A DNA stretch of 64,000 nt from an uncultured Collinsella sp. (lineage in GTDB: Bacteria; Actinomycetota; Coriobacteriia; Coriobacteriales; Coriobacteriaceae), in NCBI GenBank assembly GCA_937989875.1, contig CALKBO010000060.1, positions 16,423 to 80,422 on the forward strand. Direction: 5' to 3'. Under the pieces are notes generated by a model. It did not search any database, was not told the origin of the DNA, and saw nothing but the letters and a program-made list of their open reading frames with translations. Positions 1 through 8,533 of this stretch are shown here, one piece after another. The first letter of the stretch is position 1, and each line of letters starts with the position of its first letter. The position numbers and the translations under genes are program-made.

Positions 1-1
1 G

Positions 2-1786
2 ACCGCCGAGGAGCTGGAGCGCAATCTGGGCACCATCGCCCATTCCGGCTCCGAGGAGTTTAAGACCGAGAACGCCGAGCAGCAGGGCTCCGATGTCGAC
101 ATCATCGGTCAGTTTGGCGTGGGCTTCTACTCGGCTTTTATGGTCGCCAGCCATGTGAAGGTCGTCAGCCGCGCCTATGGCGAGGATGTCGCCCATGTGT
201 GGGAATCCGACGGTCTTGAGGGCTACACCATCGAGGACGGCGAGCGCGCCGAGCACGGTACCGATGTCATCCTGACGCTGCGCGAGAACGAGAAGCTCGA
301 TGCCGACGGCGAGGCCGAGACCTACGATCGCTTCCTGACCGAGTGGGGTCTCAAGAGCCTGATTCAGCAGTACAGTAACTATGTGCGCTACCCGATCCAG
401 ATGATGGTGTCCAAGAGCCGCCAGAAACCCAAGCCCGAGGACGCCGGCGACGATTACAAGCCCGAGTACGAGGACTACCAGGAGCTCGAGACCGTCAATT
501 CCATGACACCGATCTGGAAGAAGCGCAGCTCCGATGTCGAGCAGAAGGACTACGACGAGTTCTACAAGTCCACGTTCCACGACTTTGACGATCCTGCGCG
601 CACCATCAGCTTCCACGCCGAGGGCACGCTCGAGTATGACGCCCTGCTGTTTGTGCCGGGACGCGCGCCGTTCGATCTGTACAGCAAGGACTACGAGAAG
701 GGTCTGGCGCTCTACAGCTCCAACGTCCTGATCATGGAGAAGTGCGACGACCTGCTGCCCGACTACTACAACTTTGTCCGCGGCGTCGTGGATTCCGCCG
801 ACGTGTCGCTCAACATCTCGCGCGAGACGCTGCAGCAGAACCGTCAGCTCAAGGCCATCGCCAAGCGTGTGGAAAAGAAGATTACCGCCGACCTTGAGGA
901 TATGCGTGACAACGACCGCGAGGCCTACGAGAAGTTCTTTGAGAACTTTGGCCGCGGTCTTAAGTACGGCATCTACTCGAGCTATGGCATGAAGGCCGAT
1001 GAGCTCGCCGACCTGTTACTGTTCTGGTCTGCCAAGGAACAGAAGATGATTACCCTGGCCGAGTATGCCAAGGGCATGCCCGAGGATCAGAAGGCCATCT
1101 ACTACGCCGCCGGTGACTCGCGCGAGCGCTTGGCCAAGATGCCCGTGGTAAAGGGCGTGCTCGACCGCGGCTATGACGTGCTGCTGCTGACGCAGGATGT
1201 GGATGAGTTCACGTTCCAGGCTATGCGTGAGTACGTTGCCGCCGATATGCCCAAGATCTACGAGGACGATGCCGCCCGCGAGGCTGCCGAGAAGGCCGTG
1301 GCCGATGGTGCCGAGCCCGAGGTTGAGGATCGTCACCTGGAGCTCAAGAACGTCGCAACCGGTGATCTTGACCTGGCGACCGAGGACGAGAAAAAGGAGG
1401 CCGAGGACGCCACCAAGGAGAACGAGGACCTCTTTAACGCCATGAAGGAGGCACTCGGCGACAAGGTCGAGAAGGTTGCCGTCTCTGCGCGCCTGACCGA
1501 TGCTCCCGCGTGCATCACCACCGAGGGCCCGCTTTCGCTCGAGATGGAGAAGGTGCTCCAGAAGGGTCCCGAGGGCGCGCCCGACGGTATGCCCAAGAGC
1601 CAGCGCGTGCTCGAGCTCAACGCCAAGCACCCGGTCTTTTCCAAGCTCGTCGCCGCTCAGAAGGCGGGCGACGCCGACAAGATCAAGCAGTACTCCGGTT
1701 TGCTCTATGACCAGGCCCTGCTGGTCGAGGGCATTCTGCCCGAGGACCCCGTTGCCTTCGCAGCAGCTGTTTGCAACTTGATGTAG
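2..1786 (+). CDS. htpG: Molecular chaperone HtpG (Hsp90), 5' end missing
   Basis: Cytosolic ATP-dependent Hsp90 chaperone that helps fold and remodel client proteins. The reading frame is open from base 2, so the gene starts before the window; 594 residues are visible. They begin inside the N-terminal GHKL ATPase domain with the family segment NLGTIAHSGS, followed by the glycine-rich ATP-lid motif GQFGVGFYSAFMV. The middle domain carries the conserved NISRETLQQNR segment. The C-terminal dimerization part ends at DPVAFAAAVCNLM and an acidic linker is present before it. Family length is about 620-650 residues, so roughly 30-80 residues are missing upstream. Hairpins follow the stop. The GTG at 119 is internal and is not a real start. 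Confidence 0.95.
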   Translation, partial: TAEELERNLGTIAHSGSEEFKTENAEQQGSDVDIIGQFGVGFYSAFMVASHVKVVSRAYGEDVAHVWESDGLEGYTIEDGERAEHGTDVILTLRENEKLDADGEAETYDRFLTEWGLKSLIQQYSNYVRYPIQMMVSKSRQKPKPEDAGDDYKPEYEDYQELETVNSMTPIWKKRSSDVEQKDYDEFYKSTFHDFDDPARTISFHAEGTLEYDALLFVPGRAPFDLYSKDYEKGLALYSSNVLIMEKCDDLLPDYYNFVRGVVDSADVSLNISRETLQQNRQLKAIAKRVEKKITADLEDMRDNDREAYEKFFENFGRGLKYGIYSSYGMKADELADLLLFWSAKEQKMITLAEYAKGMPEDQKAIYYAAGDSRERLAKMPVVKGVLDRGYDVLLLTQDVDEFTFQAMREYVAADMPKIYEDDAAREAAEKAVADGAEPEVEDRHLELKNVATGDLDLATEDEKKEAEDATKENEDLFNAMKEALGDKVEKVAVSARLTDAPACITTEGPLSLEMEKVLQKGPEGAPDGMPKSQRVLELNAKHPVFSKLVAAQKAGDADKIKQYSGLLYDQALLVEGILPEDPVAFAAAVCNLM

Positions 1787-1794
1787 TTAGGTAT

Positions 1795-1865
1795 TTACGC
1801 GGTTTTACCAAACCGCGTAACGGCTCGACGCTGCCCTCAGTTCCGCCGTTCTAACGAACGGCGGA
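1795..1865. terminator. Two short hairpins after htpG
   Basis: Perfect 10-bp stem TTACGCGGTT/AACCGCGTAA at 1795-1804 and 1811-1820, then a second perfect 10-bp stem TCCGCCGTTC/GAACGGCGGA at 1842-1851 and 1856-1865. Neither is followed by a long T run, so termination may rely on the larger nested hairpin just downstream. Confidence 0.45.
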
Positions 1866-1879
1866 CCAGTCGACGCTGC

Positions 1880-1979
1880 GCGGGCGCCAGAGCGACAACT
1901 TGTCATTCAAAGAGGACGGCATGACCAGAAGGTCTATGCCGTCCTCTTTTCATGCCAATTTGTTCGCTCTGGCGCCCGC
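1880..1979. terminator. Nested hairpin: outer 16-bp stem enclosing a terminator-like inner stem
   Basis: Outer arms GCGGGCGCCAGAGCGA at 1880-1895 and its exact complement at 1964-1979. Inner arms AAAGAGGACGGCAT at 1909-1922 and its exact complement at 1936-1949, ending in TCTTTT. The inner stem with its T run is a plausible htpG terminator; the outer stem is extra. The geometry resembles the nested elements at 15.8 and 18.8 kb, but the linkers differ. Confidence 0.6.
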
Positions 1980-2021
1980 TCGCTGGCATTGCCAAAACAT
2001 CGACGTTGCCGTGGTCCTAAG

Positions 2022-2077
2022 TAGTCATTGGGGACGTTTTTGTTTGACTAGTCGTTTAAGAACGTCCCCGATGACTA
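2022..2077. repeat. Intergenic stem-loop with GGGGACGTT stem
   Basis: Arms at 2022-2041 and 2058-2077 match at 18 of 20 positions (TAGTCATTGGGGACGTTTTT against the complement of the right arm). The 16-nt loop contains the palindrome GACTAGTC. It lies between htpG and the YhgE genes and is one of several intergenic hairpins in this window carrying a GGGGAC or GGGGCA token in the stem or loop. Confidence 0.55.
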
Positions 2078-2226
2078 TTTGAATTGCTAATTTGTGCGGG
2101 TTGTGGTTTTGTGACCTGCTGAAATTTAGGATACTGTACATCTGTACGTTAACTCATCTTCGTAGTATATTGCTACTCGCAAAACTCAACACCATTGTGC
2201 TTTGAGACGTTAAAGCGCCTACTACA

Positions 2227-5043
2227 ATGGTTGTCGATAGTACGATTCGATTTAACGACAGGATGGATGGTCCAAGCGTGAGTCTCGGCAGCAAACTATC
2301 CAATGCAAAGGTGTCCTTTGCGATATTTAAGCGCGACATTAAGCGACTGCTTGTGAACCCCGTCGCCCTGGTGGTTACCCTAGGCGTGTGCGTTATTCCC
2401 TCGCTGTATGCCTGGTATAACATCGTGGCAAACTGGGATCCGTATGGAAACACCCAAGGCATCAAGATTGCTATCGCCAACAACGATCGAGGCACCCAAA
2501 ACGACTTGGTGGGTGAGCTCAACGCTGGCGACAAAGTGGTCGACCAGCTCAAGGAGAATCATCAGTTGGGCTGGACGTTCGTCGACTCGACGGCCGATGC
2601 CAAGGAGGGCGTCGAGAGCGGCGAGTACTATGCCGCTATCGTGATTCCCAAGAACTTCTCGGATAACCTGGTTTCGATGCTCGACGGCAACTACCATCAG
2701 CCCAAGCTCACGTACTACGTCAATGAGAAGAAGAGCGCCATTGCGCCCAAGGTTACCGATACCGGTGCAAACACCATCGAGGAGCAGATCAACTCGGAAT
2801 TTGTCTCTACGGTAGGCAAGACTGTTGCCGGTATCGCCAAGGATGCCGGTGTCGATTTAAAGGACAAGGCAACCCAGACTCAGGACTCGCTGGCAAGTTC
2901 GGTGTCCGAGGCGTCCGACACCTTGGGCGAGGTGCGCGATTCGATTGGCGATATGAATGCCGCCATCGATAAGACGAGTGGCGCCATCGCCTCGGCCGAT
3001 GCGGCACTTGCCGGCCTGCAGGGTCAGGCGCCGTCACTGACGCAGGCGATCTCTCAGGGTAACGACCTGCTGGGCGAAGCTCGCACCACGGCGGGTAACT
3101 CTATCGCCTCGCTCTCCAAGGCGCTCTCGGAAGGCAGCCTTGCGCTTACCAAGACGTCGGCCTCCGCGAACGCTGCCATCGGCAAGCTGACGGGCACGGT
3201 CACATCTACGACCACCCGTATCGACAACTCGCTCGAGTCTCTCCAAGCGACAATCGACCACAATAAGGCCGTTATCGGGCACTTAGAGATTCTCGCCAAT
3301 GACACGTCGACAGGTTCCGAGGAAATTGACGCGCGCATTGTATCGACCATCGATTTGCTTCGAGAGCAGAATGAAAAGCTTCAGAGCATCAAGGACGGTC
3401 TGTCTGCGCAGTCGAGCGCCATGGCGAATGACGCCGCGGCTGTCTCGGGTGCCAGCGAAGCTATCAATAACGCAATTCAGACCGGTGCGACCAACCTTGG
3501 CCAGGCCCAGACGGACCTGGGTCAAAACGCGCTGCCGAAGGCCTCGAGCGCGCTTGATTCCTTTGCCGCCGTCTCGGGTGATTTGACGGGTATCGTATCT
3601 GGCCTCACGCCCACGATTGCAAGCGCGCGCGGTACGCTTTCGCAGCTTAACGCTACGCTCGGCCAGGCCAAGACCACGCTGTCCCAGACCGATTCCTCGC
3701 TTGCCAAGGTCCAGGACAAGCTTGCGACCGCAGCCAATGACATCGCGGCGCTGCAGACCTCTGAGTCTATGGGCGAGCTCGCCGACCTTATGGGCGTCGA
3801 TGTCAATGACGTGGCAGATTTCATGGCCTCTCCGGTCGAGCTGACGTCCAAGTCGATCTATCCGGTCAAGAGCTTTGGCTCGGGCATCGCTCCCTTCTAC
3901 ACCAATCTGGCGCTTTGGGTGGGCGGCTATGTGCTCATCGCCATCTACAAGCTCGAGGTCGACCGTGAAGGTGTTGGCAGCTTTACGGCGCGCCAAGGCT
4001 ACTTTGGCCGCTGGTTGCTCATGGTGATCCTGGGCGCGTTGCAGGCCATCATCGTTACGGTGGGTGATCTGGTCATTGGCGTACAGTGCGTCAACCCGCT
4101 GCTGTTCGTGCTGGGCGGCATCGCCATCTCGTTTACGTACGTCAACATCATTTACGCGCTGTCCACTACGTTTAAGCACATCGGCAAGGCAATCGGCGTC
4201 ATTCTGGTTATCGTGCAGATCCCGGGTTCGTCGGGCATGTACCCCATCGAGATGATGCCTGGCTTCTTCCAGTGGCTGCACCCGCTGCTGCCCTTTACCT
4301 ACGGCATCAATCTGCTGCGCGAGACGGTCGGCGGCATGTACTCGTTTAACTACCTGTTTAACCTGTGCATTCTGGGCGTGTTCTTGATCGTGGCGCTCTT
4401 TATCGGCCTGCAGCTGCGTCCGCTGCTGCTCAACCTTAACCTGCTCTTTGATAAACAGCTCTCCACGACCGGTATGATGATTTGCGAGTCCAACGACCTG
4501 CCGCGCCAGCGCTACTCGCTGCGCACGGCCATGCGCGTCATGCTCGATTCCGATTCGTACCGTCGCGAACTGCTCGATCATGCGGTCGCCTTTGAACATC
4601 GCTACCCGTACTACATCAAGGGCGGTTTTGCCGCCGTGGTGGGCGTTCAGGTCCTGCTCTTTGTCCTGTCGACGGTTCTCGATATCGACAATAACGGCAA
4701 GATCATCCTGCTTGTCATTTGGATCATCTCGGTTATTGCCATCTGCGGCTGGCTGATCAATATCGAATATATCCGAGCGAGCCTCAATACCCAGATGCGC
4801 ATCTCGGCGCTTTCGGATGAGGACCTGCGTCGCGAGATGCGCGAACACACGGCCGCCATTCCTGCCGCCCGCCACATGTTTGGCCTCAACGCCAGCGAGC
4901 GTGGTGCCAAGGGCGGCGATCAGTCCACGGGCCGCTTGCCGTATATCGGCTCGCACCATAAATCTCAGGGCAGCGACAGCACAGCCACAAATGATGGAGA
5001 TACCACCGCGCTTGGCAAGCACTCCAAAGGAGGTGAGGCATAA
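2227..5043 (+). CDS. YhgE/Pip-domain membrane protein, first of a pair
   Basis: Large membrane protein of the YhgE/Pip (phage infection protein) family, with an ABC-2-like permease end; the native role is poorly known. One membrane helix near residues 45-65 is followed by the family motif LYAWYNIVANWDPYGNT. A long extracytoplasmic, Ala/Ser/Asp-rich, probably coiled-coil stretch covers about residues 190-520. About six C-terminal helices start near 555. Unlike its partner, it has an extra membrane block (about 795-850) and a hydrophilic tail. The start is uncertain: ATG 2227 overlaps a possible -10 TACAAT (2223-2228), so ATG 2263 or GTG 2278 may be used. It ends directly against the next ATG, so the two genes are translationally coupled and the products probably act together. 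Confidence 0.85.
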   Translation: MVVDSTIRFNDRMDGPSVSLGSKLSNAKVSFAIFKRDIKRLLVNPVALVVTLGVCVIPSLYAWYNIVANWDPYGNTQGIKIAIANNDRGTQNDLVGELNAGDKVVDQLKENHQLGWTFVDSTADAKEGVESGEYYAAIVIPKNFSDNLVSMLDGNYHQPKLTYYVNEKKSAIAPKVTDTGANTIEEQINSEFVSTVGKTVAGIAKDAGVDLKDKATQTQDSLASSVSEASDTLGEVRDSIGDMNAAIDKTSGAIASADAALAGLQGQAPSLTQAISQGNDLLGEARTTAGNSIASLSKALSEGSLALTKTSASANAAIGKLTGTVTSTTTRIDNSLESLQATIDHNKAVIGHLEILANDTSTGSEEIDARIVSTIDLLREQNEKLQSIKDGLSAQSSAMANDAAAVSGASEAINNAIQTGATNLGQAQTDLGQNALPKASSALDSFAAVSGDLTGIVSGLTPTIASARGTLSQLNATLGQAKTTLSQTDSSLAKVQDKLATAANDIAALQTSESMGELADLMGVDVNDVADFMASPVELTSKSIYPVKSFGSGIAPFYTNLALWVGGYVLIAIYKLEVDREGVGSFTARQGYFGRWLLMVILGALQAIIVTVGDLVIGVQCVNPLLFVLGGIAISFTYVNIIYALSTTFKHIGKAIGVILVIVQIPGSSGMYPIEMMPGFFQWLHPLLPFTYGINLLRETVGGMYSFNYLFNLCILGVFLIVALFIGLQLRPLLLNLNLLFDKQLSTTGMMICESNDLPRQRYSLRTAMRVMLDSDSYRRELLDHAVAFEHRYPYYIKGGFAAVVGVQVLLFVLSTVLDIDNNGKIILLVIWIISVIAICGWLINIEYIRASLNTQMRISALSDEDLRREMREHTAAIPAARHMFGLNASERGAKGGDQSTGRLPYIGSHHKSQGSDSTATNDGDTTALGKHSKGGEA

Positions 5044-7233
5044 ATGAAGAACATCCTGCATCTGTTTAAGCGCGATGTCCAAAACGTGTCTCGCTCCGTG
5101 ATCGGCTTGGTTGTCGTGATGGGCCTCATTATCGTACCGTGTCTGTACGCGTGGTTTAACATCGCCGGCAGCTGGGATCCGTACGGCAACACCGGCAATC
5201 TTAAGATCGCCGTGGTCAACACCGATGAGGGTTACGAGAGCGATTTGATCCCCGTCGAGGTTAACGTGGGCGAAAACGTGACCGCCACCCTACGCGGCAA
5301 CGAGAGCTTCGATTGGGTTGTGCTCAACAATCGCGAAAAGGCTATCGAGGGCGTTAAGTCGGGCGCTTACTATGCGGCCGTCGTAATCCCCAAGAGCTTT
5401 AGCTCCGACATGATGACGCTTTTCTCGACCGACGTGAAACACGCCGATATCGAGTTTTACGAGAACCAGAAGGCCAACGCCATTGCGCAGATCGTGACCG
5501 AGAAGGGTTCGAGTGCCGTTCAGAGCCAGGTTAACGAAACTTTTACCGAGACCATTACGAGCATCGGTCTTAAGACGGTGTCCAGCCTGCTCGATTACAT
5601 GAGCACCGACCAGGTCAGCAACTTTATCGCCAACCTGTCCTCGACGCTTGGCGATTCGATTGAGGACCTGCGAGACGTTCAGGCAAATGCTTCGTCGCTG
5701 GCGGGCATTTTGAGCTCCACGTCCGATTCGCTGACGTCGGCGAGCGGCATGCTCAAGCAGACGGGCACGGTCGATGAGTCAACGAAGCAGCTGATGGAGC
5801 ATGTCAAGAGCGGTATTAGCGATTCCAAGGAAGCGCTGAAGGACGCCAACGACGCCATCAATGCCGCGATTGACGGAAGCACGGGCTCGTTTGACAACGT
5901 GTCCGCCGAGCTTGCGAAGGCATTTGATGCCGCGAATCAACATGTCGACCTTACAGTGTCCCAGCTCAACGATGCCGCGGCGGCGCTCAACACGCGTGCC
6001 GACGATATCGACGCCACGGCCGACCAGCTCCGCAGCTTTGCCGATCAGGTGACTGACGAAAAACTCCAGGACAGCCTCAAGTCAGTGGCAACATCGCTGA
6101 GCAGGATTGCTGTGGAGTATCGCAACAACGCCAAGGATCTGGCGGCCACCGCGAAGTCTCTCTCCGATAGCATGGCCGAGGTCAACAACTCGCGTGCCGA
6201 GGTCGATCAGGCCATCGCCGATGCCAAGGCCGGCATCGCGGGCGCCAAATCCGATTACGATTCCACGTTCTCGGTTAAGGCCAAGGAGCTCAAGAAGACG
6301 GTTTCGGGCATTCTGGACTCGCTTGATGGCATCTCGGGCGACCTGGATAGCGCCGTAGGCGGCCTGACCGACGCGTCCGGTTCGCTGGCAAAGGGCCTCT
6401 CCAAGGCTGCAAAGCTGGTCAACAAGGCTTCTGATCAGCTGGGCGAGGCGTCGGACAAGATCAGCGCGTTTAAGGACGAGCTCGACGGCGCCTTGATGTC
6501 GGATGACCTCGCTACGATCAAGACGATGATCGGCAATGATCCCGAGGGTCTGGCCGTGTCGCTTTCCGGCCCCGTCGCGCTCGATCGCAAGCCGGTCTAT
6601 CCGATCCGCAACTACGGTTCGGCCATGGCACCGTTCTACACGATTCTGTCGCTCTGGGTGGGCTCGATTGTGCTGGCGGCCATGATGAAGGTCTCGGTTG
6701 ACGATGAGCTTATCAATGAGCTGATCCCCGTGCGCCTGCACGAGATCTACCTGGGCCGATACCTGTTCTTTGGTGGTCTGGCCCTGCTGCAGGCAACGCT
6801 CGTGTGCGCGGGCGACATCCTGTTCTTTGGCATCCAGTGCGACGACCCGCTGCAGTTTGTGCTGGCGGGCTGGGTCGCGAGCCTCGTGTTCTCTAATATC
6901 GTCTACACGCTTACGGTTTCGTTTGGCGATATCGGCAAGGCGCTCGCCGTCGTGCTGCTGGTCATGCAGGTCGGCGGTTCGGGCGGCACGTTCCCCATCG
7001 AGATGACCGGCCCCGTGTTCCAGGCGATCTATCCGTTCCTGCCGTTTACTCACGGCATCAACGCCATGCACGCCGCTATGGCCGGTGCCTACCATATGGA
7101 GTATTGGATTGAGCTAGGCATTTTGGCGAGCTATCTGATTCCGTCGCTGGCCCTGGGCGTCGTCTTCCGCCGCCCGGTCATCAAAGCCAACGACTGGATC
7201 ATCGAAAAACTGGAGTCAACCAAATTGATTTAG
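5044..7233 (+). CDS. YhgE/Pip-domain membrane protein, second of a pair
   Basis: A 729-residue paralogue of the preceding gene. The N-terminal helix is followed by LYAWFNIAGSWDPYGNTGN. A long extracytoplasmic Ser/Ala/Asp-rich coiled-coil-like region covers about 180-490, and about six helices make up the C-terminal ABC-2-like part (from about 525). The start is clear: ATG immediately follows the upstream TAA, and a near-ideal AAAGGAGGTGA ribosome site lies inside the end of the upstream gene. Family members have been linked to phage adsorption and to type VII secretion-associated loci; nothing here identifies a substrate. A two-subunit export or envelope complex is inference. No regulator gene is adjacent. 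Confidence 0.85.
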   Translation: MKNILHLFKRDVQNVSRSVIGLVVVMGLIIVPCLYAWFNIAGSWDPYGNTGNLKIAVVNTDEGYESDLIPVEVNVGENVTATLRGNESFDWVVLNNREKAIEGVKSGAYYAAVVIPKSFSSDMMTLFSTDVKHADIEFYENQKANAIAQIVTEKGSSAVQSQVNETFTETITSIGLKTVSSLLDYMSTDQVSNFIANLSSTLGDSIEDLRDVQANASSLAGILSSTSDSLTSASGMLKQTGTVDESTKQLMEHVKSGISDSKEALKDANDAINAAIDGSTGSFDNVSAELAKAFDAANQHVDLTVSQLNDAAAALNTRADDIDATADQLRSFADQVTDEKLQDSLKSVATSLSRIAVEYRNNAKDLAATAKSLSDSMAEVNNSRAEVDQAIADAKAGIAGAKSDYDSTFSVKAKELKKTVSGILDSLDGISGDLDSAVGGLTDASGSLAKGLSKAAKLVNKASDQLGEASDKISAFKDELDGALMSDDLATIKTMIGNDPEGLAVSLSGPVALDRKPVYPIRNYGSAMAPFYTILSLWVGSIVLAAMMKVSVDDELINELIPVRLHEIYLGRYLFFGGLALLQATLVCAGDILFFGIQCDDPLQFVLAGWVASLVFSNIVYTLTVSFGDIGKALAVVLLVMQVGGSGGTFPIEMTGPVFQAIYPFLPFTHGINAMHAAMAGAYHMEYWIELGILASYLIPSLALGVVFRRPVIKANDWIIEKLESTKLI

Positions 7234-7327
7234 TTCAGCAACGTAAACGCCGTCGGAACATCGAGATCTTCCAACCCGATGCTTTAGCGTAGTGAATTGC
7301 ACGGGCTGCTTGGTTGTTGCTACAGTA

Positions 7328-7365
7328 GCGGGGCGTGCCGGGGGTCCGGTGCGCCCTGCTTTTAT
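7328..7365 (+). terminator. Rho-independent terminator after the YhgE pair
   Basis: Perfect-to-near-perfect 14-bp GC stem, arms GCGGGGCGTGCCGG at 7328-7341 and CCGGTGCGCCCTGC at 7346-7359, followed by TTTTATTT. Confidence 0.75.
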
Positions 7366-7434
7366 TTGACCATGAGGCGGCACGCAGCCATGCGCGTGCG
7401 GACACCACGCCCAGATTGAGCGCGAGGATGCCCT

Positions 7435-8418
7435 ATGGCCCAGCATGCCACTGACAATATCGAAATGATGCCCGATAGCCCTGTTGCTCGCGAGGACCTG
7501 GGCGCGGGCGGCACCTCCCGCGGCGCCGGCGCTCGCTCGCCGCTGTTCTGGAAAGTCCTGCTGCTTTCGGTGGCAGTCGTCTGGGGCTACTCCTTTACGA
7601 CCATGAAGGACGCGCTCGACACCATTCCGGTGTTCGAACTGCTCTACGTGCGCTTTCTGCCTGCGGCGTTGGTCATGTTTTTCATCTTCCACAAGCGCAT
7701 CATCGCGCACCTCAACGCCCGCAACCTTATCGTCGGACTTGGCATGGGCGCACTTATGTGGGCCGCCTACGCCCTGCAGACAGTCGGTCTGGCGCACACC
7801 ACGGCGGGCAAGAATGCTTTTTTGACGGGCACGTATTGCATCGTTGTGCCGTTCGCGAGCTATTTTCTGAGCGGCGAAAAACTCACCCGCTATAACCTGG
7901 GCGCGGCGCTGCTGTGCTTGGCGGGCATTGGCTTGGTGGCGCTCGATAGCGTTGAATTCAACATCGGTGATGTCATTACGCTGGCGGGTGCGGTCTTTTT
8001 CGCCATCCAGATGGCGGTGACTGCCAAGTACGGTCGCAAAATGGACATCAACGTCATCACGTTTTGGATGTTTGTGGGCAACGGCGTGCTGAGCCTGGCA
8101 ACGTCGCTGCTATTCGAGACCCAAGCGCCTCTGTCCGTGTGGACGCCGAGCTTTATCAGCGCGATGGCGTTTCTCTCGGTTGGTTGCACATGCGCGGCTC
8201 TGCTCATCCAAAACGTCGGCTTGGCGCATGTCTCGGCCTCGACGGGCTCACTGCTCCTTTCGATGGAGTCGCCTTCGGGCGTGCTGTTCTCGGTGCTGCT
8301 GATGGGGGAGGCGCTCACCTCGCGCCTGCTCGCCGGCTTCGCGCTCATCTTTCTTTCGATTATCTTGAGCGAGACGCATTTCGATTTCTTGCGCCGAAAA
8401 TCACACCCGCAATTGTAA
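7435..8418 (+). CDS. DMT-superfamily (EamA) transporter
   Basis: Inner-membrane carrier with two EamA repeats, about ten predicted helices, 327 residues. After a hydrophilic 35-residue N-terminus the first repeat starts at FWKVLLLSVAVVWGYSFT, a typical EamA opening (W-G-x-x-F). The second repeat begins near residue 180 (GDVITLAGAVFFAIQMAVT). The C-terminus is the usual GEALTSRLLAGFALIFLSI. Members export small metabolites or amino acids; the substrate cannot be told from sequence. The start at ATG 7435 has GCGAGGA upstream. It is a single-gene unit between two terminators. Confidence 0.88.
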   Translation: MAQHATDNIEMMPDSPVAREDLGAGGTSRGAGARSPLFWKVLLLSVAVVWGYSFTTMKDALDTIPVFELLYVRFLPAALVMFFIFHKRIIAHLNARNLIVGLGMGALMWAAYALQTVGLAHTTAGKNAFLTGTYCIVVPFASYFLSGEKLTRYNLGAALLCLAGIGLVALDSVEFNIGDVITLAGAVFFAIQMAVTAKYGRKMDINVITFWMFVGNGVLSLATSLLFETQAPLSVWTPSFISAMAFLSVGCTCAALLIQNVGLAHVSASTGSLLLSMESPSGVLFSVLLMGEALTSRLLAGFALIFLSIILSETHFDFLRRKSHPQL

Positions 8419-8430
8419 ACAACTTGTTGC

Positions 8431-8455
8431 GCCGTCCTCCCAGGGCGGCATTTTT
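8431..8455 (+). terminator. Terminator after the DMT transporter
   Basis: Stem GCCGTCC (8431-8437) with GGGCGGC (8443-8449), five-base loop, followed by ATTTTTAT. Confidence 0.7.
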
Positions 8456-8533
8456 ATGTCATGCCCTTACAGTTGTACCTTGCACTTTACGCTATCAAAG
8501 TGCGTGCTGCAAAAACGTTACTGGAGGGCTTCT

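Noticed and set aside
3283..5082. 599-codon minus-strand frame over the first YhgE gene
   Set aside because: Antisense shadow rich in Arg/His/Asp with no family features; the plus-strand gene has clear motifs.
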